64,000 nucleotides of DNA from Polaribacter sp. (GTDB taxonomy: Bacteria > Bacteroidota > Bacteroidia > Flavobacteriales > Flavobacteriaceae): contig NZ_JAHEHX010000018.1 of NCBI RefSeq assembly GCF_024639685.1, positions 62,001-126,000 on the forward strand. The letters run 5' to 3'. This document shows positions 51,915 to 61,710 of the stretch, one piece after another. The notes under the pieces were generated by a model. It saw nothing but the letters and a program-made list of their open reading frames with translations. It made no database searches and was not told the origin of the DNA. The translations under genes and the position numbers were made by a program. Positions within the stretch are counted from its first letter, which is position 1. Each line of letters begins with the position of its first letter.

Positions 51915-54851
51915 CTAATTTAAAATAGCATCTTGTATTACTTGCTGAATCTTAGTTCGCATATCGGTTTCTATGAGGCCTGTATTCTTCATATCAGGAT
52001 ATATTCTGTTTGATAAAAAAACATAAATAATACCACTTTTAGGATCTGCCCAAGTATAAGTGCCAGTAAAACCAGAATGACCAAAACTTTCATCAGAAAC
52101 ACAACCACAAGTTGCTTTGATAGTTTTATCTAATTGAGGTTTATCAAAACCTAAGCCTCTTCTTACTCCTAAATCTTCAAAATAACGCTTATTAAATTTC
52201 GAAATGGTCTCTGATTTCAAGTACCTCCTACCTCCATAATAGCCTTTTTGCAAATACATTTGCATGATTTTTGCAACATCATTTGCATTCGAAAATAAAC
52301 CTGCATGACCTGCAACACCTCCTAACATAGCTGCTCCCATATCATGAACAGTTCCGTGTATTAATTGATTTCTAAAATAATCATCATTTTCTGTAGGAAC
52401 AATAGATTGCTTTTTAAATTTACGTAATGGCAAATATGCGGTTCTATTTAAACCCAAAGAAGCATAAAATGTTCCATTAAGCATTTTATCTAAAGACTTG
52501 TTGTATTTTTCTTCTAGAGCTTGTTTAAACAAATAATACCCCAAATCACTGTATTTATACCCCTCTTCCTCCCTTTGCTCTGCTTTATTTATATATTTGT
52601 AAATACTGTCTTTGTATGTATTTAATAAATAAAGATTTTCAGCAACTTTTACTCCATATTTTTTAGTTTTTTTAGCGCTATAAAATTCTTTTAAATTTAC
52701 TCCTGTAATACTATCTTGTGTATCTTTATAAAAGGGAATCCAAGCTTTTAAACGTGCAACGTGAGATAAAATTTCTTTTACAGTAAGCTCTGCTTTATTA
52801 GAATTCTTAAAGCTGGGTAAAATAGTTTGTAAATTAGCATTTACTGGTATTTTTTGATCTTCGTCAGCCTTCATTAATAAGGGTAACGAAGCTAAAATCT
52901 TAGTTAAAGAAGCCAAATCATATAAATCTGTATTTTTTACTTGTATTTTTTTTCTATCTGTATGGTATCCATAACTTTTTTGAAAAAAAACTTTGCCGTA
53001 TCTAGCCGCTAGAACCTGGAACCCTGGAGTCATTTTATCTTCTAGGATTACATTAGCTAAACTATCTATCTCCTTAAGTTTTAGAGATGACATATTCACA
53101 GCTGCTGGAATTGTATACTGCAATCTGCTTAAATTATTTGTAGATAGGCCAAAACCCTCTTTGAAATCTTCTTTAATAGAAACTGGTAATTTACCATTAG
53201 CTGCAAAAGCTCCAAAAAGCATTTGTGCAGAAAGTTCTTGTGCTAATTTACTATTTTGATATGAAATTAAAATAGTCGAAATATTGGTAAAACTTTTTAA
53301 TTGAAGTAAACTATAAGGACTTGTAAATACGTCTAAAATAGTTTCTTTATTTCTCGCTATTTCTTGTAACCAAACCAGTTCTTTGCCTTTAAATTTATAA
53401 CTTTTCCAAGGATGTGCGTTAGATTTATGAAAGCCTACAATTACTTTAGTATAAGGCTTTAATTTTTTTAATAACTCATTTAAATTAGGTGCAGTAATCT
53501 CATCTACTTTCGTGTAATTTTTTAACATAGTTAAAAAATGATTTCCAGAATCGTCTCCTAATTTTACATATGCAATTTTTTGCTTTTCTAAATTTAAAAA
53601 AGGTACTGTTTGTTGTTTATTTTTTATTAATGTTAATGAGTGCTTAACCAATTTTCTATGCAATAACTCGTCTTCAGCGCTATTCAAATCTTCATCAAGA
53701 TTTGAAATTGACACAGGAGTGTAGCTATGCAATCCCATCCAATATTTTGCTTTTAAAATCTTTCGAACAGACAGGTTCAATCGGTCCTCTGTAAGCGTAT
53801 TTAAAATCAAAGCTTGTTTAATAAGCTTTATGGTAGCAGGTACATCTTGCGGAATTAAGAGTAAATCATTACCTGCTTTTATTGCTGCTAAGTCTATTTC
53901 GGATGAAGAAGCATAATTTGCTGCACCCTTCATATTTAAACCATCTGTAATAATTAAACCATTAAACCCTAACTCTTGTTGCAATAAATTTGTAACAACA
54001 TTTTTAGATAATGAGGTAGGTAAGTTTGGAGTAGGTTCTAAACTTGGTATGTTTAAATGTGCAGTCATTACACTTCCAATACCTGCATCAAATATTTGCC
54101 TATAAGGATATAGTTCAATAGAATCTAGCCTTGGTTTATCAAATTCTAAAAAAGGGAGTGTATAGTGAGAATCTGAGTCAGTATCTCCATGACCTGGAAA
54201 ATGTTTTCCATTCGCCATTACCTTATATTTTTGCATTCCTTTAGTAAATGCAATTGCTTTTTGACTCACATTTTCTTTGCTTTCCCCAAAAGAGCGATTT
54301 CCTATTATTGGGTTAGCTGGATTCACATTAACATCTAAAACAGGTGCAAAATTAATATGAATACCCAAACGTTTGCAGTGCTTACCAAGTTGCTCTCCAA
54401 AGGCTTTTATAAGAGAATCGTTTTTAATGGCCCCTAAAGTCATGTTCCATGGAAACTTATAAGTATTATCTAAACGCATGTCTAAACCCCATTCACCATC
54501 AAAACCAATCATCAAAGGTAATTTAGAAATAGATTGATATTTGTTATTTAAAATAGCTTGTTTTTCTGGAGTCCCTTGCATAAATATCAAATTACCTACA
54601 TGATATTTAGTAATCATCTCTGTAATGAAGTCCTCATGTTTTTGATCTAAATTAGAATAGGCTTGCACCATAAATAGTTGACCTATTTTTTCGTCAATAG
54701 TCATCGAATTTATGATACTATCTACCCAAATTTCTTGAGCTTCAGAATCTTTCGTAATTAAAGGGTCTACTCTTTGCGATTGTGCTTTAAAAGCAAAGCC
54801 AATTAAAAACAATAGGACTATTCTGTTTGTCATATGCTTTTGTAAATTCAA
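51915..54851 (-). CDS. GH3 (NagZ-like) beta-N-acetylglucosaminidase fused to serine hydrolase (beta-lactamase family)
   Basis: 978 aa; KHFPGHGDTDSDSHYTLP and ITDGLNMKGA; C-terminal SxxK in DLASLTK, YSD, GHSGFTG. Confidence 0.92.
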   Translation of the reverse strand: MNLQKHMTNRIVLLFLIGFAFKAQSQRVDPLITKDSEAQEIWVDSIINSMTIDEKIGQLFMVQAYSNLDQKHEDFITEMITKYHVGNLIFMQGTPEKQAILNNKYQSISKLPLMIGFDGEWGLDMRLDNTYKFPWNMTLGAIKNDSLIKAFGEQLGKHCKRLGIHINFAPVLDVNVNPANPIIGNRSFGESKENVSQKAIAFTKGMQKYKVMANGKHFPGHGDTDSDSHYTLPFLEFDKPRLDSIELYPYRQIFDAGIGSVMTAHLNIPSLEPTPNLPTSLSKNVVTNLLQQELGFNGLIITDGLNMKGAANYASSSEIDLAAIKAGNDLLLIPQDVPATIKLIKQALILNTLTEDRLNLSVRKILKAKYWMGLHSYTPVSISNLDEDLNSAEDELLHRKLVKHSLTLIKNKQQTVPFLNLEKQKIAYVKLGDDSGNHFLTMLKNYTKVDEITAPNLNELLKKLKPYTKVIVGFHKSNAHPWKSYKFKGKELVWLQEIARNKETILDVFTSPYSLLQLKSFTNISTILISYQNSKLAQELSAQMLFGAFAANGKLPVSIKEDFKEGFGLSTNNLSRLQYTIPAAVNMSSLKLKEIDSLANVILEDKMTPGFQVLAARYGKVFFQKSYGYHTDRKKIQVKNTDLYDLASLTKILASLPLLMKADEDQKIPVNANLQTILPSFKNSNKAELTVKEILSHVARLKAWIPFYKDTQDSITGVNLKEFYSAKKTKKYGVKVAENLYLLNTYKDSIYKYINKAEQREEEGYKYSDLGYYLFKQALEEKYNKSLDKMLNGTFYASLGLNRTAYLPLRKFKKQSIVPTENDDYFRNQLIHGTVHDMGAAMLGGVAGHAGLFSNANDVAKIMQMYLQKGYYGGRRYLKSETISKFNKRYFEDLGVRRGLGFDKPQLDKTIKATCGCVSDESFGHSGFTGTYTWADPKSGIIYVFLSNRIYPDMKNTGLIETDMRTKIQQVIQDAILN

Positions 54852-54854
54852 TAT

Positions 54855-55340
54855 TTATATCAAAAAACGATTGTGCCAGCTTTCTTTAGCTGGTATTTCC
54901 CATTTTTTCTCAAAATCTTCTTTTGTATTTACCATATTATTAAATACAATAGTATTTTTTGTTATTTTTTTTTCTTTTATATACTTCTGAAAATCAGATA
55001 GTTTTACTAAATTTATTATATCATTATCTTTAAATGTTACATTCATTTTATTCATTAAATCGATATTTAAATCGTTTTGAAGTTGCTGAATAAAATGTAC
55101 AGAACTATCTATAGAACAACCAGAAACATTATTAAAGCCCTCATCGACAGCTAATACTAAAAATTGATTGTACTTTATGGTAAATGATCCCTTTAAATTA
55201 TCTCCATGTCTGGTCCAAGAATTAATAAATTGTTGGGTTTTAGTTGATATAAATTCGACTTCTTTTTGGGTAAACTCCCTATTTGCTTGGTAAACCCAAA
55301 TACGACCATTATTAGGTATGTTTTTATATTCTGTAAACAT
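54855..55340 (-). CDS. Conserved protein often annotated as ABC transporter ATPase
   Basis: 161 aa; RIWVYQANREFT, WTRHGDNLKGSFTIKYNQFLVLAVDEG. Confidence 0.6.
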   Translation of the reverse strand: MFTEYKNIPNNGRIWVYQANREFTQKEVEFISTKTQQFINSWTRHGDNLKGSFTIKYNQFLVLAVDEGFNNVSGCSIDSSVHFIQQLQNDLNIDLMNKMNVTFKDNDIINLVKLSDFQKYIKEKKITKNTIVFNNMVNTKEDFEKKWEIPAKESWHNRFLI

Positions 55341-55351
55341 ATTTTATGTCT

Positions 55352-55423
55352 TTAGATTATTAAATTTTTAAATGGTTTAGACTATTTAAGATTACTAAAT
55401 ATTTAATAATCTAAGAGTCTAAA
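55352..55423. repeat. Interleaved inverted repeats (possible pseudoknot or intergenic repeat element)
   Basis: TTAGATTATTAAAT (55352-55365)/ATTTAATAATCTAA (55401-55414) interleaved with TTTAGACT (55376-55383)/AGTCTAAA (55416-55423). Confidence 0.6.
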
Positions 55424-55431
55424 AATCCCAT

Positions 55432-56259
55432 TTATCTTAAATTAAATTTTTGTTGTAATGCTTTTAATTTTTCGTCATCTGTCATTGTCTCTTTAGGGGT
55501 AGACATGCGTTCTTTAATTTGTTTTAATACTTTTTTAGTATATAGCGGAAAATCTGCATTCTGAATCCAATTATGATAACCAGGGTTTTCTGTTAATACT
55601 TCTTCAACAGTTCTTCCTTTGTATTTTCCGAATGAAAAAACTTCCTGATTTTCTTCGTTCATTAAAATAAAACCAGCAAAGTCTGCTCTTTTGCCATGAG
55701 TAGAAAACTCACTTAAAGTATCTACTGAATTTCCTATATCATCATATTTATCTACTTGTGCTAATAAAATTTCATAGGTTGCATTTGTATCTGCTTCTGC
55801 ACCATGTGCACCTTCTAATTCTTTACCACAATAAAATTGATAACCAGCTCCTAATGTTCTTTGTTCTTTTTTATGAAAGATTACTTGAACATCGATTGCT
55901 TTTCTATCTTGCATATCAAAATCGATACCTGCACGCATTAACTCTTCAGCTAGCAGAGGAATATCAAATCTATTTGAATTAAAACCCGCTAAATCACAAC
56001 CAGCAATCATTTCACTTACTTTACCAGCCAACTCTTTGAATGTAGGCTCTGTAACTACTTTCTCATTTGTAATTCCGTGAACATCTGCAGCTCCTTGAGG
56101 AATTTCTACTTCTGGATTTACCAACCAAGTTTTACTCTCTTTATTTCCGTTTGGAAATACTTTCAGTATTGAAATTTCTACAATTCTATCGGTTGCTATA
56201 TTTACACCTGTTGTTTCTAAATCAAAAAACACAATAGGTTTAGTCAGGTTTAAATTCAT
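55432..56259 (-). CDS. 3'-5' exonuclease (DnaQ/RNase T-like)
   Basis: VFFDLETTGVNIATDRIVEI; HGAEADTNATYEIL. Confidence 0.92.
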   Translation of the reverse strand: MNLNLTKPIVFFDLETTGVNIATDRIVEISILKVFPNGNKESKTWLVNPEVEIPQGAADVHGITNEKVVTEPTFKELAGKVSEMIAGCDLAGFNSNRFDIPLLAEELMRAGIDFDMQDRKAIDVQVIFHKKEQRTLGAGYQFYCGKELEGAHGAEADTNATYEILLAQVDKYDDIGNSVDTLSEFSTHGKRADFAGFILMNEENQEVFSFGKYKGRTVEEVLTENPGYHNWIQNADFPLYTKKVLKQIKERMSTPKETMTDDEKLKALQQKFNLR

Positions 56260-56465
56260 AATATGTTACTTATCGGTTAAATAAAAAGCAAAAATATTTT
56301 CAATGACCTGATAATAATTGATTTGCAGATCACATTAATTTTTTAAATATTTCTTTAAATATAGAAAAATAGGAGTTAAAACTCTTTAAATAAAAGCTTG
56401 AATTATGAAAATTTTATTAATTTTTTATTTGAATATAATTTAAGGTTACAATTAGATAAAATTAA

Positions 56466-57788
56466 TTACCTGATCAATTGATTAATGTATGTACCAATTT
56501 CTTTTCCTTGTTTTAAGCCTAAATCTACAGCTGATCTATAATGTATACCTCCATACATTCTACTAATTGCAGCTTCACCTGCAGCATCTGAAAAAGAATC
56601 AAAACTTCTAATAGGCAAGCCAAAAGGTACTTCTGTATCATCATCAAAAGAAAAATTGTCTCCAAAAATTGAAGTTAAAACTGTTGATGCTGCTCCTGAA
56701 ACAACAGAGTGACCACTTGTATACTCTGGAAAAGGAGGTGTCTGTAAAATTGGCACCCAATCTCCATCTATATTTTGATTGATTAGCGTTTCAGGGCGAA
56801 TTAAGTTACTCCTATATTTTTCATCCCAACAACTAATAAAAGCATCTGCAATAGCTAAAGAAGTTTTAGTATATGCATTTACAGTTTCCATAAAATTAGC
56901 ATCAGCTTTTTTAGCTGCTATTTTAACAATTCCAATCCAGTGTGCTCCTGGAGAAATTTTCTTAGTGGCAAACATAAAATGACCACGGGTAACTGTTACA
57001 AAGGGATTACAATCCCAAAATTGAGCTATTGCAACTTCTTCTGAGGCATCACCTTCTTTAGTAATTTCCTCACTAATGGTATACACTTCTAATAACTCCT
57101 TAAAAAAATCAGAATTTTTATCTAAAGAAAATTTTGGTGGTGGAATTGGTTTAAACTGATCTGGAGTTTCTAAAAGAAATGGTCTAATCTTACCCCAATG
57201 TGGTTCTATCCCTTCCATATATGCAGGAGGTGTTGGCTGCCAACGAGAAGGATCATCTGTATCTACAGTAAACTTTTCCATAGTTCTTGTTTGGTTGTAA
57301 TTGTCTTTATCCATCCAAGATTTTATATGGCCAACTACTTCTAACGCATATTTTTTAGAAGCAACAAATTCTTTTTCGTTGATATCTTCCCATTTTACAA
57401 ATAATGAATCTTTTACAACATCTATCCTATCTTCAGAAAAAACTAGCATTTTACTAATTTCCATATGTGCAATTAAAGCAGACAATTTTAAATTTATAGG
57501 TTCAGTTTCATTGGCTTTAGGTATTGCTTTTAAACCTGTAACAGCATTAGATAAGGTAGTATACGCACTATCTTTTTGTACTAAAATTTCGTAAGCAGCT
57601 ACATTTGGATAAGCAAAAACCCTACTTGCAACTGGAGGAGAAAAAATATCATGAACCATTACGTCAGATAGTTTATCTACTTGTAGGTGAAAATCTTCAG
57701 AAGATATAATTATCGGTTCTGATTTTAAATTACAGCTAGAAAAAAACGAAACTAGCAACAAAAAAGAAAAATAATTAAAGTACTTCAT
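56466..57788 (-). CDS. Vanadium-dependent haloperoxidase / PAP2-like phosphatase, lipoprotein
   Basis: KYRSNLIRPE (Kx6RP), PEYTSGHSVVSG, SRMYGGIHY (SRx5H); lipobox SFFSSC. Confidence 0.85.
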   Translation of the reverse strand: MKYFNYFSFLLLVSFFSSCNLKSEPIIISSEDFHLQVDKLSDVMVHDIFSPPVASRVFAYPNVAAYEILVQKDSAYTTLSNAVTGLKAIPKANETEPINLKLSALIAHMEISKMLVFSEDRIDVVKDSLFVKWEDINEKEFVASKKYALEVVGHIKSWMDKDNYNQTRTMEKFTVDTDDPSRWQPTPPAYMEGIEPHWGKIRPFLLETPDQFKPIPPPKFSLDKNSDFFKELLEVYTISEEITKEGDASEEVAIAQFWDCNPFVTVTRGHFMFATKKISPGAHWIGIVKIAAKKADANFMETVNAYTKTSLAIADAFISCWDEKYRSNLIRPETLINQNIDGDWVPILQTPPFPEYTSGHSVVSGAASTVLTSIFGDNFSFDDDTEVPFGLPIRSFDSFSDAAGEAAISRMYGGIHYRSAVDLGLKQGKEIGTYINQLIR

Positions 57789-57832
57789 TTGGGTTTTAAT
57801 ATCAGAATTTTTTAATGGTTTAAATTCTATTG

Positions 57833-58369
57833 TTATTCTACAATAAACTTACCTTTCATCATTGCAAAATGTGCAGGAAAACTGCAGATAAAATCATACT
57901 CACCTGAGGCAGGTGCATTAAATTCTATAGTTGTAGTTTCACCCCCACCAATCATTTTTGTATGCACAATAACTTCATCAGATCCTTCAGGAATGAAATC
58001 ATTGTCTTTTGAGGCAGCTGCAGCAGAAGCAAAAGTAGACATTTTTACACCTTGCTTTAGAATTACTACATTATGCCCCATAATTTTTTTATCTAATTTA
58101 CCTGTATGATTTAATGTCAATTTTACCTTTTGATTAGCTTTTACGTTTATTTTTCTAGTACTAAATTTCATTTTATCACTAGTTGAAATAAACACATTTG
58201 CAACACCATTTTCATCAACAATTACAGTAGGTTTTTTCTCTTCTTTTTTCTTTTTTACAACTGCTGTTTTCCTAACCTTTTTCTCAGTAGTTTTAGCTTC
58301 TTTTTTCTTATCATTTCCACAACTTAAAAAGAGGGTAGCTACTATTAATACTAGTAAAATTCGTTTCAT
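57833..58369 (-). CDS. Azurin-like cupredoxin lipoprotein
   Basis: MGHNVVI, YDFICSFPAHFAMMKGKFIVE (Cu ligands H..C..H..M); lipobox LFLSC. Confidence 0.92.
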   Translation of the reverse strand: MKRILLVLIVATLFLSCGNDKKKEAKTTEKKVRKTAVVKKKKEEKKPTVIVDENGVANVFISTSDKMKFSTRKINVKANQKVKLTLNHTGKLDKKIMGHNVVILKQGVKMSTFASAAAASKDNDFIPEGSDEVIVHTKMIGGGETTTIEFNAPASGEYDFICSFPAHFAMMKGKFIVE

Positions 58370-58448
58370 TATATGTTAATTTGATTATTTAATAAATATA
58401 TAAATTTTTGCGCTAAAAGCATACAGTTTACCCCTTAAATTTTTCTAA

Positions 58449-59513
58449 ATAAAGAATAAAAATGGCACCTTACTAAAAACTAATTTAAAAGAGATTGCAA
58501 AAACACTTGGACTTTCTGTAGCAACAGTTTCTAAGGCGTTAAATGGCTACTCTGATGTTAGTGAAAAAACAAAGAAATTAGTCTTAGATTTAGCTGAAGA
58601 ATTAAACTATACACCTAACTCATTTGCAGTTAATTTAAGAACCAAATAATCTAAAACCATTGGTGTTATAATACCAACAATGGTGCATTATTTTTTTTCT
58701 AATATTATTGATAGCATTTTAAAAGATTGTGAAGAAAGAGGTTACATGGTTATTATCATGCAATCAAATGAAAATTATGAACTAGAAAAAAAGCAAGTAG
58801 ATTTACTTTTAAGTAAAGGTGTAGATGGTATTTTAATTTCCTTATCAAATAAAACAAGAGATACTTCTCACCTTAAAAAAATCATAAATTCAGGAATTCC
58901 CTTAATTCTCTTCGATAAAATTGACAAGAACATAAAATGTTCTAAAATCATAAATGATGATAGAAAAGCAGCTTATGATGCTGTATGTCATCTTATTAAA
59001 AATGGAAACAAAAGAATCGCTCATTTTAGAGGCGCACTAAACCCTCAAAATTCAATTGATCGATTTTTAGGATATAAAAAAGCTTTAACGGATAATTATA
59101 TTGAATACGATACTTCTTTAGTCTACGAATGCAAAAACAACAATAGAGATGATTTTGTTGAGGGTGCAGAATTAGCAAAACAATTAATGATAGATCATAA
59201 AGATAATGTTGATGCTATTTTTACAGTTAATGATTTAATTTCTATTGGAACTTTAAACTATTTTAATAGAAATAATATAAAAGTACCCAATGAGGTTGAA
59301 TTATTTGGATTTAGCAACTGGTTTATGACAAACGTTACAACACCATCTATTTCATCAGTAGAACAAAATACCAATAAAATAGGTGAAAAGGCTGCAGAAA
59401 TTCTTTTTAAAGAGCTAGAACAAAAAGCCAATGAAGAAGCAATTTTACATGAAACACATATCATTGAAACTGAATTAATTTTTAGAGATTCTACTAATAA
59501 TAAAATTAAATAA
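58449..59513 (+). pseudogene. LacI family transcriptional regulator, degraded
   Basis: HTH frame TNLKEIAKTLGLSVATVSKALNGYSDVSEKTKKLVLDLAEELNYTPNSFAVNLRTK, then TAA (58647-58649), then same-frame SKTIGVIIPTMVHYFFSN...; no ATG/GTG/TTG in the HTH frame after the preceding TAA. Confidence 0.85.
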
Positions 59514-59589
59514 TTATCTCTAAATTAGCAATTCACTAGTAATACTAAAATTTTTATATATACCTTATCCCTAAAATAATCGAATAAAA

Positions 59590-59751
59590 ATGCCAAAAAA
59601 AGGGAAAGAAAAAAACACGGCCAATAAAGCAAAACATTCTAAGCTGATGCAACAAAAAATCAGTAAGGTGAAGTTAAAAAAACAACTTCACAAAGATCGT
59701 TTAAAAGCTATCATACAAAAAGTTAATCAAGAAAAAAAGAAAGAAGAATGA
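59590..59751 (+). CDS. Small Lys-rich protein, 53 aa (not in supplied ORF track)
   Basis: MPKKGKEKNTANKAKHSKLMQQKISKVKLKKQLHKDRLKAIIQKVNQEKKKEE; ATGA overlap with next ORF. Confidence 0.6.
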   Translation: MPKKGKEKNTANKAKHSKLMQQKISKVKLKKQLHKDRLKAIIQKVNQEKKKEE

Positions 59752-60554
59752 GCATAAAATATTACTTAGGTAGTATTGTATCTCTACCTCTTTTACCCAT
59801 ATTGTTTTTACAAGGAAAAAAAATAAGAACAAATATTCCAAAACTTCCAGAAGCGAGAGAACCTGATGGCTACGTTAAAAAAAATAGTTCTAAGATCATT
59901 GAAATTTTATGTATTGGAGAAAGCACAATAGCTGGTGTTGGAGTAGATTTTCATAAAAACGGTTTTATTGGTGCTTTAGCTAATACCATTTCAGATACAA
60001 AAGTTATTTCTGTAGCATGGAAAGTGTATGCAAAAAGTGGATATACCGTTAAAATGGTTAGAGAAAAAATAGTTCCAATCATAAAAGAAAATAGAACAGA
60101 TCTTATAATAATAGGATTAGGAGGCAATGATGCTTTTCTGCTCCATAGTCCCAAAGTTTGGATAGGAGAAATTGAACAATTAATTACTAAACTACAAGTT
60201 AAATTCCCAAAGACACCTATTTATTTCACTAATATGCCACCTATTAAAGAGTTCCCTGCATTTACAAAATCAATAAAATTTGTGATTGGAAATTTAGTTG
60301 AGCTTTTAGGAAAGCATTTGTATAGAAGAATTAAAAATAAAGATAATGTTTATTATAATAATGAAGTCATTACTTTAAAAAGTTGGCAAAAAAAATATAA
60401 ATTATCCGGTGATATATCTACCTTTTTTAGTGATGGTGTTCATCCATCAAAATTAACTTATCAACTTTGGGGAAAAGATATGGCGAATTTTATACTTAAA
60501 ATAAAAGCTTTTAATCATGGATTCACAAGAAATCATAGAACATTTTCAGCTTAA
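59748..60554 (+). CDS. SGNH/GDSL hydrolase
   Basis: CIGESTIAGVG, GGNDAF, DGVHPS blocks. Confidence 0.88.
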   Translation: MSIKYYLGSIVSLPLLPILFLQGKKIRTNIPKLPEAREPDGYVKKNSSKIIEILCIGESTIAGVGVDFHKNGFIGALANTISDTKVISVAWKVYAKSGYTVKMVREKIVPIIKENRTDLIIIGLGGNDAFLLHSPKVWIGEIEQLITKLQVKFPKTPIYFTNMPPIKEFPAFTKSIKFVIGNLVELLGKHLYRRIKNKDNVYYNNEVITLKSWQKKYKLSGDISTFFSDGVHPSKLTYQLWGKDMANFILKIKAFNHGFTRNHRTFSA

Positions 60555-61017
60555 AGAACATCCAGAAGGTGGATATTTTAAAGAAACCTACAGAAGTTCA
60601 ATTACTGTAAAATCAGAGAACTTAGAGCATCAATTTAATGGAAATCGAAATTTATGTACTAGTATCTTATTCTTATTAACATCGCAAAAATTTTCTGCTT
60701 TTCATAAAATTAAGCAAGATGAAATTTGGCATTTTTACAAAGGAAGCACTTTAAAACTACACATGATTTCACCTGAAGGTGATTACAGTTCTAAACTTAT
60801 TGGTACTAATTTTGCTTTAGGAGAAATTCCTCAATATACAGTACCTGCTTATTGGTATTTTGCAGCAGAAGTTATTGCACCAGATTCATTTTGTTTTATG
60901 GGTTGTACTGTTTCACCAGGGTTTGATTTTAAAGATTTTACGCTTCCTTCTTACCAAAAATTATCACAAGAATTCCCTGAACATAAATCAATCATAAAAA
61001 AACTTACACACCATTAA
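60517..61017 (+). CDS. Cupin (DUF985) family protein
   Basis: LKEHPEGGYFKETYRS, FHKIKQDEIWHFYKG, GCTVSPGFDFKDF; overlaps previous ORF by 38 nt. Confidence 0.88.
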   Translation: MDSQEIIEHFQLKEHPEGGYFKETYRSSITVKSENLEHQFNGNRNLCTSILFLLTSQKFSAFHKIKQDEIWHFYKGSTLKLHMISPEGDYSSKLIGTNFALGEIPQYTVPAYWYFAAEVIAPDSFCFMGCTVSPGFDFKDFTLPSYQKLSQEFPEHKSIIKKLTHH

Positions 61018-61019
61018 CT

Positions 61020-61063
61020 AAAAAAAGCTCTAAATATTAAAATTCAGAACTTTTTTTAGTTAA
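61020..61063. terminator. Bidirectional hairpin between convergent genes
   Basis: ACTAAAAAAAGcTCTaAAT...ATTcAGAaCTTTTTTTAGT. Confidence 0.7.
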
Positions 61064-61077
61064 TTGAAATTACTATT

Positions 61078-61335
61078 TTATTTATCGATAGAACCTAAAA
61101 CACGATTCATAAATGAATTTAAGGCTTCTTTTTTTGAAGCACCATCTTTAATCATTTTATCTACTTCAATTGCTCCATACATGTTAGAAATTAACTCTCC
61201 AATAACATCTAATTCTTCATCTTTTAAAGAAGGAACTTCTGTTAAAGCTTCTAGAGTTTCAATAGTTTCTAAAACATAGTCTTGATCATTTTCTTCAATA
61301 AAACTTGTTAAATGTTTAATTACTGGTAATTTCAT
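61078..61335 (-). CDS. Conserved small protein (DUF6952-like), adjacent to thioredoxin
   Basis: 85 aa acidic; intact ORF 3 nt downstream of thioredoxin ORF. Confidence 0.6.
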   Translation of the reverse strand: MKLPVIKHLTSFIEENDQDYVLETIETLEALTEVPSLKDEELDVIGELISNMYGAIEVDKMIKDGASKKEALNSFMNRVLGSIDK

Positions 61336-61338
61336 AAT

Positions 61339-61647
61339 TTATTGAATTTCTGATACTAAGTCTTTTAAAACATCAAACTTGTTAGTTTGTGTTTGATTCT
61401 TTTTTTCTCCTGCTACAAAAGTGGCAAACGTTGGCAAATTACTAACATCTGCTAACTTTCTACTTTCAGGAAATTTTTCAGCATCAACAATAACAAATTT
61501 AATTTGATCGTTCTCTGATGCTAATTTTTTGAATTTTGGTTTCATAATTCTACAATTACCACACCAAGTGGCAGAGTACTGTACTATTACCTTTTGATTT
61601 GCATCTACTATATGCTGTAAATTATCTTCTGTCAATTCTTGCACCAT
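61339..61647 (-). CDS. Thioredoxin family protein
   Basis: VQYSATWCGNCRIMKPKFKKLA. Confidence 0.9.
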   Translation of the reverse strand: MVQELTEDNLQHIVDANQKVIVQYSATWCGNCRIMKPKFKKLASENDQIKFVIVDAEKFPESRKLADVSNLPTFATFVAGEKKNQTQTNKFDVLKDLVSEIQ

Positions 61648-61710
61648 AATGATTAAAATTTTAAAATTATGAGTTGCAAAAAAAACTGCAACTCATAAGT
61701 ATAATTAAAT

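Noticed and set aside
58647-58649. Possible recoding of TAA as sense in the LacI gene
   Set aside because: TAA ends many intact genes here (tuf, uvrA, parA), and the LacI gene also lacks a start, so decay is simpler.
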